DNA of 64,000 bases, from contig NZ_JACYXI010000003.1 in assembly GCF_014842915.1 (NCBI RefSeq), positions 186,001 to 250,000 of the forward strand, read 5' to 3'. Below the pieces are notes generated by a model that was not told where the DNA came from, ran no database searches, and saw only the letters and a list, made by a program, of their open reading frames with translations. This DNA is from Roseibium litorale (lineage in GTDB: Bacteria; Pseudomonadota; Alphaproteobacteria; Rhizobiales; Stappiaceae). A program made the translations under genes and the position numbers. Positions 25,529 through 33,378 of the stretch are shown one piece after another. Each line of letters begins with the position of its first letter. The first letter of the stretch is position 1.

Positions 25529-26496
25529 CCTGAACTTTCCGGGTTTGGCGTACGGGTTGAAAGGTCCGGGGCGGCAGGCTGCCAGCAGGGCGCCTCCAGA
25601 TCGAAGAAGGCCGATGCCAGATCGGCTCCTTCAGGCAATCCCGGCACCAGAATGAAGCGCTCCGTGCCTTGATAGGCGGAGATCCAGAGGCTGGTGGTCA
25701 GCGGATCGGGAAGGGAGGCGTTCCCAGTTGTTTCGATGGCGTTACCCCCCTCTGCCCCCTTTGGGGGCATCTCCCCCGCAAGGGGGGAGAAGGGCGCTGC
25801 GGCAAGGATCGAAGATGTGCCTGAGCCTCCCGTACCGGCCCCTCTCCCCCCTTGCGGGGGAGATGTCAGCGCAGCTGACAGAGGGGGGTGATCTTCCTCA
25901 AGCAGGATGAGCTGCGCAGGACCGGCAGAGCTTACCTTCAGGACCGGGCTGGCCTGCGCAGAAGAACCGGGCGCCAGCATTTCCTGAAGCTGGTCGAGGG
26001 GCAGGGCATCTGATGGCGCCTGCCGCCTTTGCTTCGTCATCTGTGCCACGGCCTCTTCAAGCACGGAGAGCTTGGCCTCCTCGTCCAGCATGGCAAGGGC
26101 AGCGTCCTCAAGGGCGGGGAAGATAGGATCCAGCAGATCGTAGGCGTCCACGGCGCTCATGGGGCCCTCTCCGGTTTCCTGGCCTTCCAGGACAAGGCAG
26201 AGGGGGAACTGGCGCCCGACCCGGTCGACGCTCGGCATGATCACACCGGCGCAGAGTGCGGGGCCGAGCACACCGGCAGGGGCTGAAAACCGCCAGATCG
26301 GCGCGGTCATATAGGCCGCCTGCCACTCATCTCCCAGAGCCTGCCGGCCTGCCGTCAGCAGTTCCTGGAGCCACTGGTCCAGACTGCGAACGAGACCCGC
26401 CGACAGGCCGGAGCGGATGAAATCGCCGGTGCAGGGCACCTTGCCATACCATCCGGCCTGCCACGCGGCTTTGAGGATGCCCCCGTCCTCCATCAC
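25525..26496 (-). CDS. tagF: T6SS-associated protein TagF, carrying in-frame repeat insertions
   Basis: The N-terminus (GWYGKVPCTGDFIRSGL, WLQELLTAGRQALGDEW, ICRF-type segment APIWRFSAPAGVLGP) is the TagF/ImpM domain, a negative post-translational regulator of T6SS firing in characterised systems. Residues about 200-255 are unusual: SPPQGGRGAGTGGSG and SPLAGEMPPKGAEGGN are translations of two palindromic DNA repeats (25745-25793 and 25840-25890). The insertion keeps the frame and the C-terminus continues (WISAYQGTERFILVPGL), so the gene is probably functional. It overlaps both pppA and tssM by four bases. Confidence 0.85.
   Translation of the reverse strand: MMEDGGILKAAWQAGWYGKVPCTGDFIRSGLSAGLVRSLDQWLQELLTAGRQALGDEWQAAYMTAPIWRFSAPAGVLGPALCAGVIMPSVDRVGRQFPLCLVLEGQETGEGPMSAVDAYDLLDPIFPALEDAALAMLDEEAKLSVLEEAVAQMTKQRRQAPSDALPLDQLQEMLAPGSSAQASPVLKVSSAGPAQLILLEEDHPPLSAALTSPPQGGRGAGTGGSGTSSILAAAPFSPLAGEMPPKGAEGGNAIETTGNASLPDPLTTSLWISAYQGTERFILVPGLPEGADLASAFFDLEAPCWQPAAPDLSTRTPNPESSG
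25745..25793 (-). repeat. GC-rich palindromic repeat, copy 2 (inside tagF)
   Basis: On the minus strand it reads CTCCCCCCTTGCGGGGGAGA then TGCCCCCAAAGGGGGCAGA, a double palindrome. It is an inverted copy of the element at 25840-25890 and is translated as SPLAGEMPPKGAEGG. Confidence 0.75.
25840..25890 (+). repeat. GC-rich palindromic repeat, copy 3 (inside tagF)
   Basis: It reads CTCTCCCCCCTTGCGGGGGA then GATGTCAGCGCAGCTGACAG and ends GAGGGGGGT. The central TGTCAGCGCAGCTGACA is itself palindromic. It is inverted relative to copy 2 and 47 bp away, so the two could form a long cruciform or recombine by inversion. Confidence 0.75.
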
Positions 26497-29400
26497 AGCG
26501 AGCTCGGGCAGGAGAAGTTGTTGAGCGCGGTGATGGTGAAGGGGTTCAGCGCCGAGCCTGCCCGCAGCTGGAAGATTGCGATGCGGCCGCCGAGGTTGAA
26601 GATCACCCGGTTGCGGTCCGACACATTGGTGCGGCGGACTTCAGCTGTGTCCAGCAGGCGGAACCAGGCCCAGGGGCCTTCCCGCTGGATGGTGTTGTTC
26701 AGATCGGAGCGGGCAGGGGAAACGGTGACGCGGGTGCGTCCGCCGCCGCCCTGACCCGGCCAGACCAGCGGTGTCACTTCCGGCGGGCCATGGGCATAGG
26801 TGACCGGCTGGCCGTCGATCTCCACCACCACCTGTTCCACATTCGGATCCAGCGCAACGGGCTTGATGTCGAAGGTGACCGAGGGCAGGCCCGGGGCCAG
26901 GAAGAAGCTGTCCCGGATTTCCCGTGCCTTCTGGAACTGGGAGATGACCGCGCTGGAGATGCCGATGTCGACCCCGTTTACCCGGCGCAGCCGCCAGGGA
27001 TTGGCGGAGGTGTCAACGAAGGGAGCAAGGTTCTCCTTGAAGAAGCCGTCGATCAGGCCATCGGGCGCGAACAGCTTGCCGAAGTCCTTGATAGCGATGT
27101 CCGCCTTGGCCTGACGGTCGACCGGGTAACGGCCATTGATCGCCTGTTGGCAGAAGGGCAGCACATCAGCCTGCCACTTGATGTTGAGGTCCGTGCGGGC
27201 CCCGCCAACGGCTGCACCGGAAGAGGCAGCCACCACCTGCGCGGTCCAGCGTTGCAGCGGGTTCGGCAACTGGGTAGTGAGCACTTCCAGCTGATCGGAA
27301 GCCGTGGCCTTCTGGCCCACGATGGACGCGCCGGAATCCTGGCCGAGCGACAGTCGGTTCAGCTCGTCGAAAACCGCGCTCATCCGCTGCATAACCTCGT
27401 CGAGGCGGGACGGTACGCCGCCCCCGGCAATCACATCATGCAGGGTCGCAAAACGCTCCTCAACGAACGCGCCGGGAATGGCAGGCTGCGCTCCGGAGTC
27501 CGATGCCGGAATGGCGGAGGACAGGGCTGCGACCGCGGACTGCCCCTGGGCATCGAGGGCGGAGACCACTTCGTCGCGGACGAAACTGGCCGCTGCGGAT
27601 GCCGCGCCACTCTTCACCGCTTCGGTGCCGGGAAGCTGTGTCAGCCGGGTTTCCTTGTCCACCGCATTGAGGATGTTGCGCACCGGAGATGTTGGGCCGG
27701 ACAGGACGTTGACCACCTGGGTCGCCTGGCCAAGGCTTTCCATCGGAATGATGTCCACATCCGCGAGCAGCTCATCATAGCGGGACACATAGTCGTTTTC
27801 ATAAAGCGCCAGCACATCACGGCTGAGGCGGCTGAGCGTTTCCGGAGTCACTTCCTCGGCCTTCGGGCCAAGAACAAGCTTCTGGAACTTTACCCGGTCC
27901 TCGATGGTGGCAAGTTCGGGCAGGAAGTAGGCGTGGAAGCCCTCATAGGTGTAGACGCCTTCGACACCCGCGCTCAGCGGCTTTCCGGAGGTTCTGATGA
28001 ACACACGCGACACCGCGGGACCGCCTGCATCGGTGATGCGGAAGGGCGTCAGGCGCTGGGTTGCCGGAGACTTGACGATGCCCTGGTAGATCCGTTCGGC
28101 CAGCGGGGTTTCCGCCAGAAGGGACTGGATCTGGTCGACCAGCGGCCCGTTGAGCCCGATGCGGCGCATGGGCTGGTTCAGGAGTTCGTCCAGATGATCG
28201 GCAAGATCGGCCTGAAGCGCGTCCTGCCCCGGATATTCCAGCGCCCAATCCGCCAGCATCCACTGCTTAACCGTCGCCTCATCCATCGTGCCCTGTAGGC
28301 CCAGCATCAGATAGACCTTGAGCGCTTCGAACAGGAAGTCGGTGTTGTTGATGTTCGCTTGCATCTGCTCTTCAAGGCGGAACAGCATGCGCGGCAGAAA
28401 GAGGGAATTGAGCGCACCGCGATAGGCTTGCGCGGATTCCGTGCCGATGGCATCGCCCTGATAAAGGCCGAAGGTCAGCTCGACCGGCGGCTCCGGATCG
28501 CTGGCCGCCGGATTGCCCGGCAGGTCGCGCAGGGTGTTGAGGGCCGGAACGATGGGTGGAAGATCGTCATCGGCGATCGGGTTGCCCGGGATTTCCTTCG
28601 AGATCTCGCGGAACTGCTCCACCTGAGCCCTTGCGCCGGCCACCAGATCCAGATTGCCCAGATAGCTGTTGGTCCAGACCGCGGCGGCACCCGCAAGGCC
28701 CACCACACCGGCGGCCAGGGCACCGCGCTTGATCCAGCGGTAGCGCCGCTCGACCACATCATCGGCGGAAACGAGGCCGGACTCCTGGAAGATGACGCCA
28801 TTGAGCAGGCGGGTGAGGAAATAGCTGCGCCCCTGGCCCCGGCCGGTGCCGATGGCCTGACGCCCGATCCCGAAGGTGCGGGACATGCCCATCATCAGAC
28901 GGTCGATGGGGGTGCCTTCCTGGGTGCCGGAGGTGAAATAGACCCCCCGCAGAAGCTGGCTGTCCTCGTAGCGGCTTTCCTGGAAAATATCCGTGAGGAA
29001 GGCCTTGGCCACGCCGTGGAGCGAGGCGATCTGGGAGGGGAAACCGGCAATCAGGCTGCGGCGCTGGTAATCGGTCTCGGCCTGCATGCGTTCAAGGCTC
29101 AGGCTGGACAGCTGGTTAACCAGCGTCTGGAACTCGGCATCGAAGGCGGCGACCGGATCGCCTTCTTTGGAGGCCTTCTCGAAGGGCAGGGTGAAACCCC
29201 AGACCTGCTCGCGCTCAGTGGTGCCGAGATTGTCGAAGAACTCTTGGAAACCGGCGATCAGATCCGCCTTGGTGAGCAGGATATAGACCGGGAACCGGAC
29301 ACCTAGACGTTCGCGCAGCTCGTGCAGGCGGACCCGGATGGCACGGGCATGGGCGCGGCGGCCTTCCTCGTCCAGCAGGGAAAGGTCCGACAGGCTGATG

Positions 29401-30086
29401 GCCACCATCGCACCGTTCACCGGCTGGCGGCGCCGGTATTTTTTCAGCATGTCGAGAAAGCCGCTCCAGGCCTTCGCGTCCGCATCCTTGTTGCTGTCCT
29501 GGGTGGTGTAGCGCCCGGCGGTGTCGATCAGAACCGCCTCGTTGGTGAACCACCAGTCGCAGTTGCGTGTGCCGCCAACGCCGCCAATGGCTGTCTTGCC
29601 CATGCGTTCGGCCAGGGGGAATTGCAGGCCGGAATTGACGATGGCGGTCGTCTTGCCCGCGCCCGGAGGGCCGATGATGATGTACCAGGGCAGCTGGTAG
29701 AGATAGCGGGTTCTAAAGCGCCCGCCGAGCTTGGACTTGCGCAGGAAGGCAAGCGCTTCGGTGAACCGCTGGCGCAATTCTCCGAGTTCCGCCTCCACGG
29801 CTTCCTCATCGCTCCCGCGCGCGGGAGCCGCTGCGCTGGTCGTGATGGCCTCTGTCATCTTCCGGTCGCGGGAGCGGCGGGCCAGAAGGATGCCGAGAAT
29901 GGCAATCACGGTCAGGGCGGCGACCGCGCCGATGGCGATCAGGCGGCTGCCAGTGCTGTCGAAAGGCCGGATGCCGCCGAATGCGAGCAGCGGGCCGAGA
30001 TACCAGAGGGTTGCGGCCAGGATCAGGCTGAACAGGGTCAGGAGGCTGATGGGGCTGAAGACGAGGGATCGGATTTTCTGAAGCAT
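26493..30086 (-). CDS. tssM: T6SS membrane-complex protein TssM (IcmF)
   Basis: This 1197-residue inner-membrane protein forms the T6SS trans-envelope channel with TssJ and TssL. Two N-terminal membrane segments (ISLLTLFSLILAATLWYLG; LIAIGAVAALTVIAILGILL) precede a cytoplasmic NTPase-like domain with an intact Walker A (GPPGAGKTT, near residue 140) and Walker B-like VLIDTAGRY. A third segment (GALAAGVVGLAGAAAVW, near 450) leads to the large periplasmic part, ending with the C-terminal domain that contacts TssJ. Length is standard. The intact Walker A suggests ATP binding, as in agrobacterial TssM. It starts four bases after tssL's stop and overlaps tagF. Confidence 0.95.
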   Translation of the reverse strand: MLQKIRSLVFSPISLLTLFSLILAATLWYLGPLLAFGGIRPFDSTGSRLIAIGAVAALTVIAILGILLARRSRDRKMTEAITTSAAAPARGSDEEAVEAELGELRQRFTEALAFLRKSKLGGRFRTRYLYQLPWYIIIGPPGAGKTTAIVNSGLQFPLAERMGKTAIGGVGGTRNCDWWFTNEAVLIDTAGRYTTQDSNKDADAKAWSGFLDMLKKYRRRQPVNGAMVAISLSDLSLLDEEGRRAHARAIRVRLHELRERLGVRFPVYILLTKADLIAGFQEFFDNLGTTEREQVWGFTLPFEKASKEGDPVAAFDAEFQTLVNQLSSLSLERMQAETDYQRRSLIAGFPSQIASLHGVAKAFLTDIFQESRYEDSQLLRGVYFTSGTQEGTPIDRLMMGMSRTFGIGRQAIGTGRGQGRSYFLTRLLNGVIFQESGLVSADDVVERRYRWIKRGALAAGVVGLAGAAAVWTNSYLGNLDLVAGARAQVEQFREISKEIPGNPIADDDLPPIVPALNTLRDLPGNPAASDPEPPVELTFGLYQGDAIGTESAQAYRGALNSLFLPRMLFRLEEQMQANINNTDFLFEALKVYLMLGLQGTMDEATVKQWMLADWALEYPGQDALQADLADHLDELLNQPMRRIGLNGPLVDQIQSLLAETPLAERIYQGIVKSPATQRLTPFRITDAGGPAVSRVFIRTSGKPLSAGVEGVYTYEGFHAYFLPELATIEDRVKFQKLVLGPKAEEVTPETLSRLSRDVLALYENDYVSRYDELLADVDIIPMESLGQATQVVNVLSGPTSPVRNILNAVDKETRLTQLPGTEAVKSGAASAAASFVRDEVVSALDAQGQSAVAALSSAIPASDSGAQPAIPGAFVEERFATLHDVIAGGGVPSRLDEVMQRMSAVFDELNRLSLGQDSGASIVGQKATASDQLEVLTTQLPNPLQRWTAQVVAASSGAAVGGARTDLNIKWQADVLPFCQQAINGRYPVDRQAKADIAIKDFGKLFAPDGLIDGFFKENLAPFVDTSANPWRLRRVNGVDIGISSAVISQFQKAREIRDSFFLAPGLPSVTFDIKPVALDPNVEQVVVEIDGQPVTYAHGPPEVTPLVWPGQGGGGRTRVTVSPARSDLNNTIQREGPWAWFRLLDTAEVRRTNVSDRNRVIFNLGGRIAIFQLRAGSALNPFTITALNNFSCPSSL

Positions 30087-30089
30087 GGG

Positions 30090-31538
30090 TCAGCCTGCCT
30101 TCACGAGAATGACTTCGATGCGCCGGTTCTTGGCGCGTCCTTCGGGCGTGTCGTTGGACGCAACGGGTTCCTTGTCCGCCCGGCCTTCGGCGCTGATGCG
30201 GCCGTTGTCCTTGAGCGAGGCGGAGATGCGGGCCATCACCGACTGGGCGCGGGCGAGCGACAGCTGGAGGTTGGATGGGAACCTGGCAGTCCGGATCGGC
30301 ACATTGTCGGAATGACCGGCAACGATGATGCGCCCGGGTTCGTCGTCCAGCGCCTTGGCGACCCGGTCCATGATTTCCTGGAAACGCGGGTCCAGCAGGT
30401 CGGAGGCGGAGGCGAACATGCCTTCTCCGGCAATGTTGATGGTCAAGGTGTTGCCCTGGCTTCGGACGCTGACAAGGCCTTCCTTGATTTCCGGTTCCAG
30501 GAAGGCGGAAACGGTCTCGATGGTCTCGACTTCCTTTGGCGCGGGTGGCAGCGGCGGCGGTGGGGGAGCCGGGCGGGCCAGTTCAATCGGGCCGTTGAAG
30601 TCGAGGGCTGCGATCTGGATGCTAAGCTGCCGGGTGTCGCCGCTGAGCAGGAACGAGAACACGAAGAACATCAGGCAGATGGCCGCAAGCGCCACACCGC
30701 TGGCGATGAAAAGCGGCGTCCAGACCGACAGCAGCTTGTGCCTGATGCCGCTGCCCTTCCAGTGCGGAGCAAGGGCAGGCTCGGCGGAGCCCCGGTGCGT
30801 GCGGATCAGGCGGGCGAGGCCGTCGCGGATTGACAGGTGCTTTTCCGCCCCGCGCTGCGCGACGCGCAGCCGCCCCTCGAAACCGAGGCTGAGACAGACA
30901 TAGAAGAACTCCAGAAGGTCGAGGTTCTGGGAGGGGGCGCTCTCCAGACGGGTCAGGAGATCATAGAAGCGATCGCCGCCATAGGTTTCCTTGTGGAAGG
31001 TGCCGACGATGCTCTGCTGGGTCCAGATGCTCTGGCCGCCCCAGGGGGTGTTGAGCACCACGTCGTCAACGGTCGCGCAGATCGCATAGCGGGCCATGCG
31101 GACCATATCCGCCGGAACGCCGGCTGCGAGCGCGTTGTTGCCAAAGGCACGAACCTCGGCAATCACGCTTTCGCGAAGGGCGGCGGGATCGGCATGCTGG
31201 GCGCGGTTGCGGATACGGGCAACGAGCGCGAAGAGCGGCGATGCGGCTGCATTCAGCGGGTTCATCCCGGCAGAGGCATTGCTCAGGGGAACCGCCGGTC
31301 TGGCAGAGGCGCCGGCCTGGTAGGCGGGGGCTAGTCCACCGGCTACAGGCATGCCTTTGGGCGCGGGCTGGCCATAAGCCTGCGACTGGGGTTGCGCATG
31401 CGGCTGGTCATAGGCCTGCTGAGCGCCTTCGGGTGGCGGCATAGGGGTTGGCGCTGCCGGTCTGCGGCCAGCCGGATTGGGCCGGATCACCGTCTTTTCC
31501 GTGTCGAACGGTTCGGCAAAGGGGTCGTCGCGGTTCAT
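30090..31538 (-). CDS. tssL: T6SS protein TssL with C-terminal OmpA domain and phospho-switch N-terminus
   Basis: This 482-residue protein has a DotU domain (about 115-280: LRESVIAEVRAFGNNAL, TPWGGQSIWTQQS), one membrane segment (PLFIASGVALAAICLMFFVF) and a periplasmic OmpA peptidoglycan-binding domain (VAGHSDNVPIRT, LSLARAQSVM, NRRIEVILVKAG). The N-terminus reads DTEKTVIRPNPAG, a TVIRP motif like the one phosphorylated by PpkA and bound by Fha in Agrobacterium TssL. The ATG at 31538 has AGGAG upstream; the frame continues upstream but only as antisense-like sequence. Confidence 0.94.
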   Translation of the reverse strand: MNRDDPFAEPFDTEKTVIRPNPAGRRPAAPTPMPPPEGAQQAYDQPHAQPQSQAYGQPAPKGMPVAGGLAPAYQAGASARPAVPLSNASAGMNPLNAAASPLFALVARIRNRAQHADPAALRESVIAEVRAFGNNALAAGVPADMVRMARYAICATVDDVVLNTPWGGQSIWTQQSIVGTFHKETYGGDRFYDLLTRLESAPSQNLDLLEFFYVCLSLGFEGRLRVAQRGAEKHLSIRDGLARLIRTHRGSAEPALAPHWKGSGIRHKLLSVWTPLFIASGVALAAICLMFFVFSFLLSGDTRQLSIQIAALDFNGPIELARPAPPPPPLPPAPKEVETIETVSAFLEPEIKEGLVSVRSQGNTLTINIAGEGMFASASDLLDPRFQEIMDRVAKALDDEPGRIIVAGHSDNVPIRTARFPSNLQLSLARAQSVMARISASLKDNGRISAEGRADKEPVASNDTPEGRAKNRRIEVILVKAG

Positions 31539-31563
31539 CGGTCGCTCCTGAGCGTGCGGCGGG

Positions 31564-32898
31564 TCATCGGATGGCCCACAGTTCCATTTCGAGGTCCGGG
31601 AAATCCCCCGCCACGTGGATGGCAAGACCGCCGGAGGTGGTCATCTGCTTCCAGTAGGGGCTGGTGGCGTCGAGCTCGAAATAGACGACACCGGAGTGAT
31701 AGGGGACCTGGCGCGGGGCGACCGGCAAAGGCCTGAGACCAATGCCCGGCAGGGCCGAGTTCACCAGTTGGCGGATCTCTTCCACCGGGCCAAGCTTGGC
31801 CTGGGTCGGGAAGTGGCGGCGTACGCTTTCAGACGGAACGGCAGCCTTTGCCGCCAGCACGAACGTCGCCGACTGCAGCAGGCGCTTGTCGGAGATCATC
31901 GCCACCGAGATCCCGTATTTGCGCGGCTCGATCGAGATCGACACGGCGCCCTGTTCCAGCACCGCGCTGAGATGCTGGCGCAGCATGCGGAACACCGGCT
32001 GGAATACGTTGGTCAGGTCGTCATGGCGGTAGGCCGGAAACTCGGTGGAGAGCTTTTCCGCCGTCATGAAGGTGGCGAGTTCTCCGGCAAGGCTAACAAG
32101 CGCCTGATAGATGACCTGCGGATGCGCATTCTCGATAGCGGTCAGGTGCCGGATCACCGGCAGAGCGCGGTTGACGGAGATCAGCAGCAGGAAATCGGCG
32201 ATCTCGGCCACACCCTTGGCATTGCCGTTCTGGTTGAGCCGTCCGGCCAGGGCCTCGGCCCGATGGCTGAGCATGCCTTCCAGCTCCTTCAGGAACCCGT
32301 GCAGCGGCGGCGCGGCGCGCGCATCCGTGCAGGAAGGGATGAAAGACCGGTCGAGGATGATTTCCCGGTCCTGGCGGACCTCAATGATCCGGGCGATGGG
32401 GATCACCATCTGATCCGACAGGTCGTCCAGATCCAGCGCGAACTGCAGACGCAGTTTGCCGATGGCCATCAGCACGCTGCGGCGGTCCATGCCCATGCTG
32501 TCCGTGACCTCGATCTCGTCCACCTGATAGCGGGCGGCAGACTTGGGCGATCCGGTCAGGTCCACTTCCGCAGCGCCAGCGCGGCGGATCGGAATGGCGA
32601 GATAGACCACCGTGTTCTTGATGCCCCCCGGCACATCCAGCGCCTGGGGATGATCCTCGCGCTGGGGCACCTTGAAGGTCACCCCGTCCGGGGTCAGGCC
32701 CGAACAGGATTTCACGGCGATCTTGCCGAGCTTCAGGAGATCCTCGTCGAGTGTCAGCTCCCTCAGGCCCCACAGATAGGGGGCAGCAGCGGCGGCAACG
32801 CCGGAGACAAGCGCCTCGACGTAGCGATCATGCTGTTGGAAGTGGTGGGGCTGGAGGAAAAGACCCTCCTGCCAGACAACCTTGTTTTCCCAGGACAC
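31564..32898 (-). CDS. tssK: T6SS baseplate protein TssK
   Basis: This 444-residue protein begins with the diagnostic TssK N-terminus (VVWQEGLFLQPHHFQQHDRY) and contains ALPVIRHLTAIENAHPQ and the C-terminal VYFELDATSPYW of the family. TssK links the baseplate to the TssJLM membrane complex. Length is standard. It lies between tssJ and tssL with short gaps of 25-31 bp, matching the usual tssJKL order. Confidence 0.95.
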   Translation of the reverse strand: MSWENKVVWQEGLFLQPHHFQQHDRYVEALVSGVAAAAAPYLWGLRELTLDEDLLKLGKIAVKSCSGLTPDGVTFKVPQREDHPQALDVPGGIKNTVVYLAIPIRRAGAAEVDLTGSPKSAARYQVDEIEVTDSMGMDRRSVLMAIGKLRLQFALDLDDLSDQMVIPIARIIEVRQDREIILDRSFIPSCTDARAAPPLHGFLKELEGMLSHRAEALAGRLNQNGNAKGVAEIADFLLLISVNRALPVIRHLTAIENAHPQVIYQALVSLAGELATFMTAEKLSTEFPAYRHDDLTNVFQPVFRMLRQHLSAVLEQGAVSISIEPRKYGISVAMISDKRLLQSATFVLAAKAAVPSESVRRHFPTQAKLGPVEEIRQLVNSALPGIGLRPLPVAPRQVPYHSGVVYFELDATSPYWKQMTTSGGLAIHVAGDFPDLEMELWAIR

Positions 32899-32928
32899 GC
32901 TCTGAATACTCCTTTGGCCCGAACAGGA

Positions 32929-33366
32929 TTAGCGGACCGAAACCGTGGTGCCGGACAGGGTGGCGCGGACGCGGTTGCCGGAATTGGGCACCAGGCGCTT
33001 CACGCCCTTGAATTTCGCCCGGTCGATGTCGCGGAACGCGCCCACGACGCCGATGGCGACCGGCGTGCCATTGACGCTTCTGACGTCGGAGACGGTGCGG
33101 CCCGGTGCCAGCTGGAACTCGTCGACGGCGATCAGGTCCGTGCCGAGGGTGGCTTCCGGATTGTTGAAAAGGGAGAAGAAGTCGCTGCTCTGGAAGGTGG
33201 CGGGCGAGGCGAGGTAATAGACCTTCACCTTGGCCGGGGCGCCGCCGTTCATGTTGGCAGTCCCCGAGATGGCCAGATCGACCGTGGTGGGCTTGGGCCC
33301 GCCGGAAACGCATCCGGCAAGAGCGGCAAGGCTGAAGAGAGCAATGGCTGCGGATTTAAGACGCAT
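32929..33366 (-). CDS. tssJ: T6SS outer-membrane lipoprotein TssJ
   Basis: This 145-residue lipoprotein has a signal peptide and lipobox (FSLAALAGC, Cys near residue 19) and the transthyretin-like beta-sandwich of TssJ (VDLAISGTANMNGG, VKVYYLASPATFQSSDFFSL). It anchors TssM at the outer membrane. The residue after the Cys is Val, not Asp, so outer-membrane sorting is expected. A short spacer separates it from tagH upstream. Confidence 0.93.
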   Translation of the reverse strand: MRLKSAAIALFSLAALAGCVSGGPKPTTVDLAISGTANMNGGAPAKVKVYYLASPATFQSSDFFSLFNNPEATLGTDLIAVDEFQLAPGRTVSDVRSVNGTPVAIGVVGAFRDIDRAKFKGVKRLVPNSGNRVRATLSGTTVSVR

Positions 33367-33378
33367 GGTGTGTTCCTG

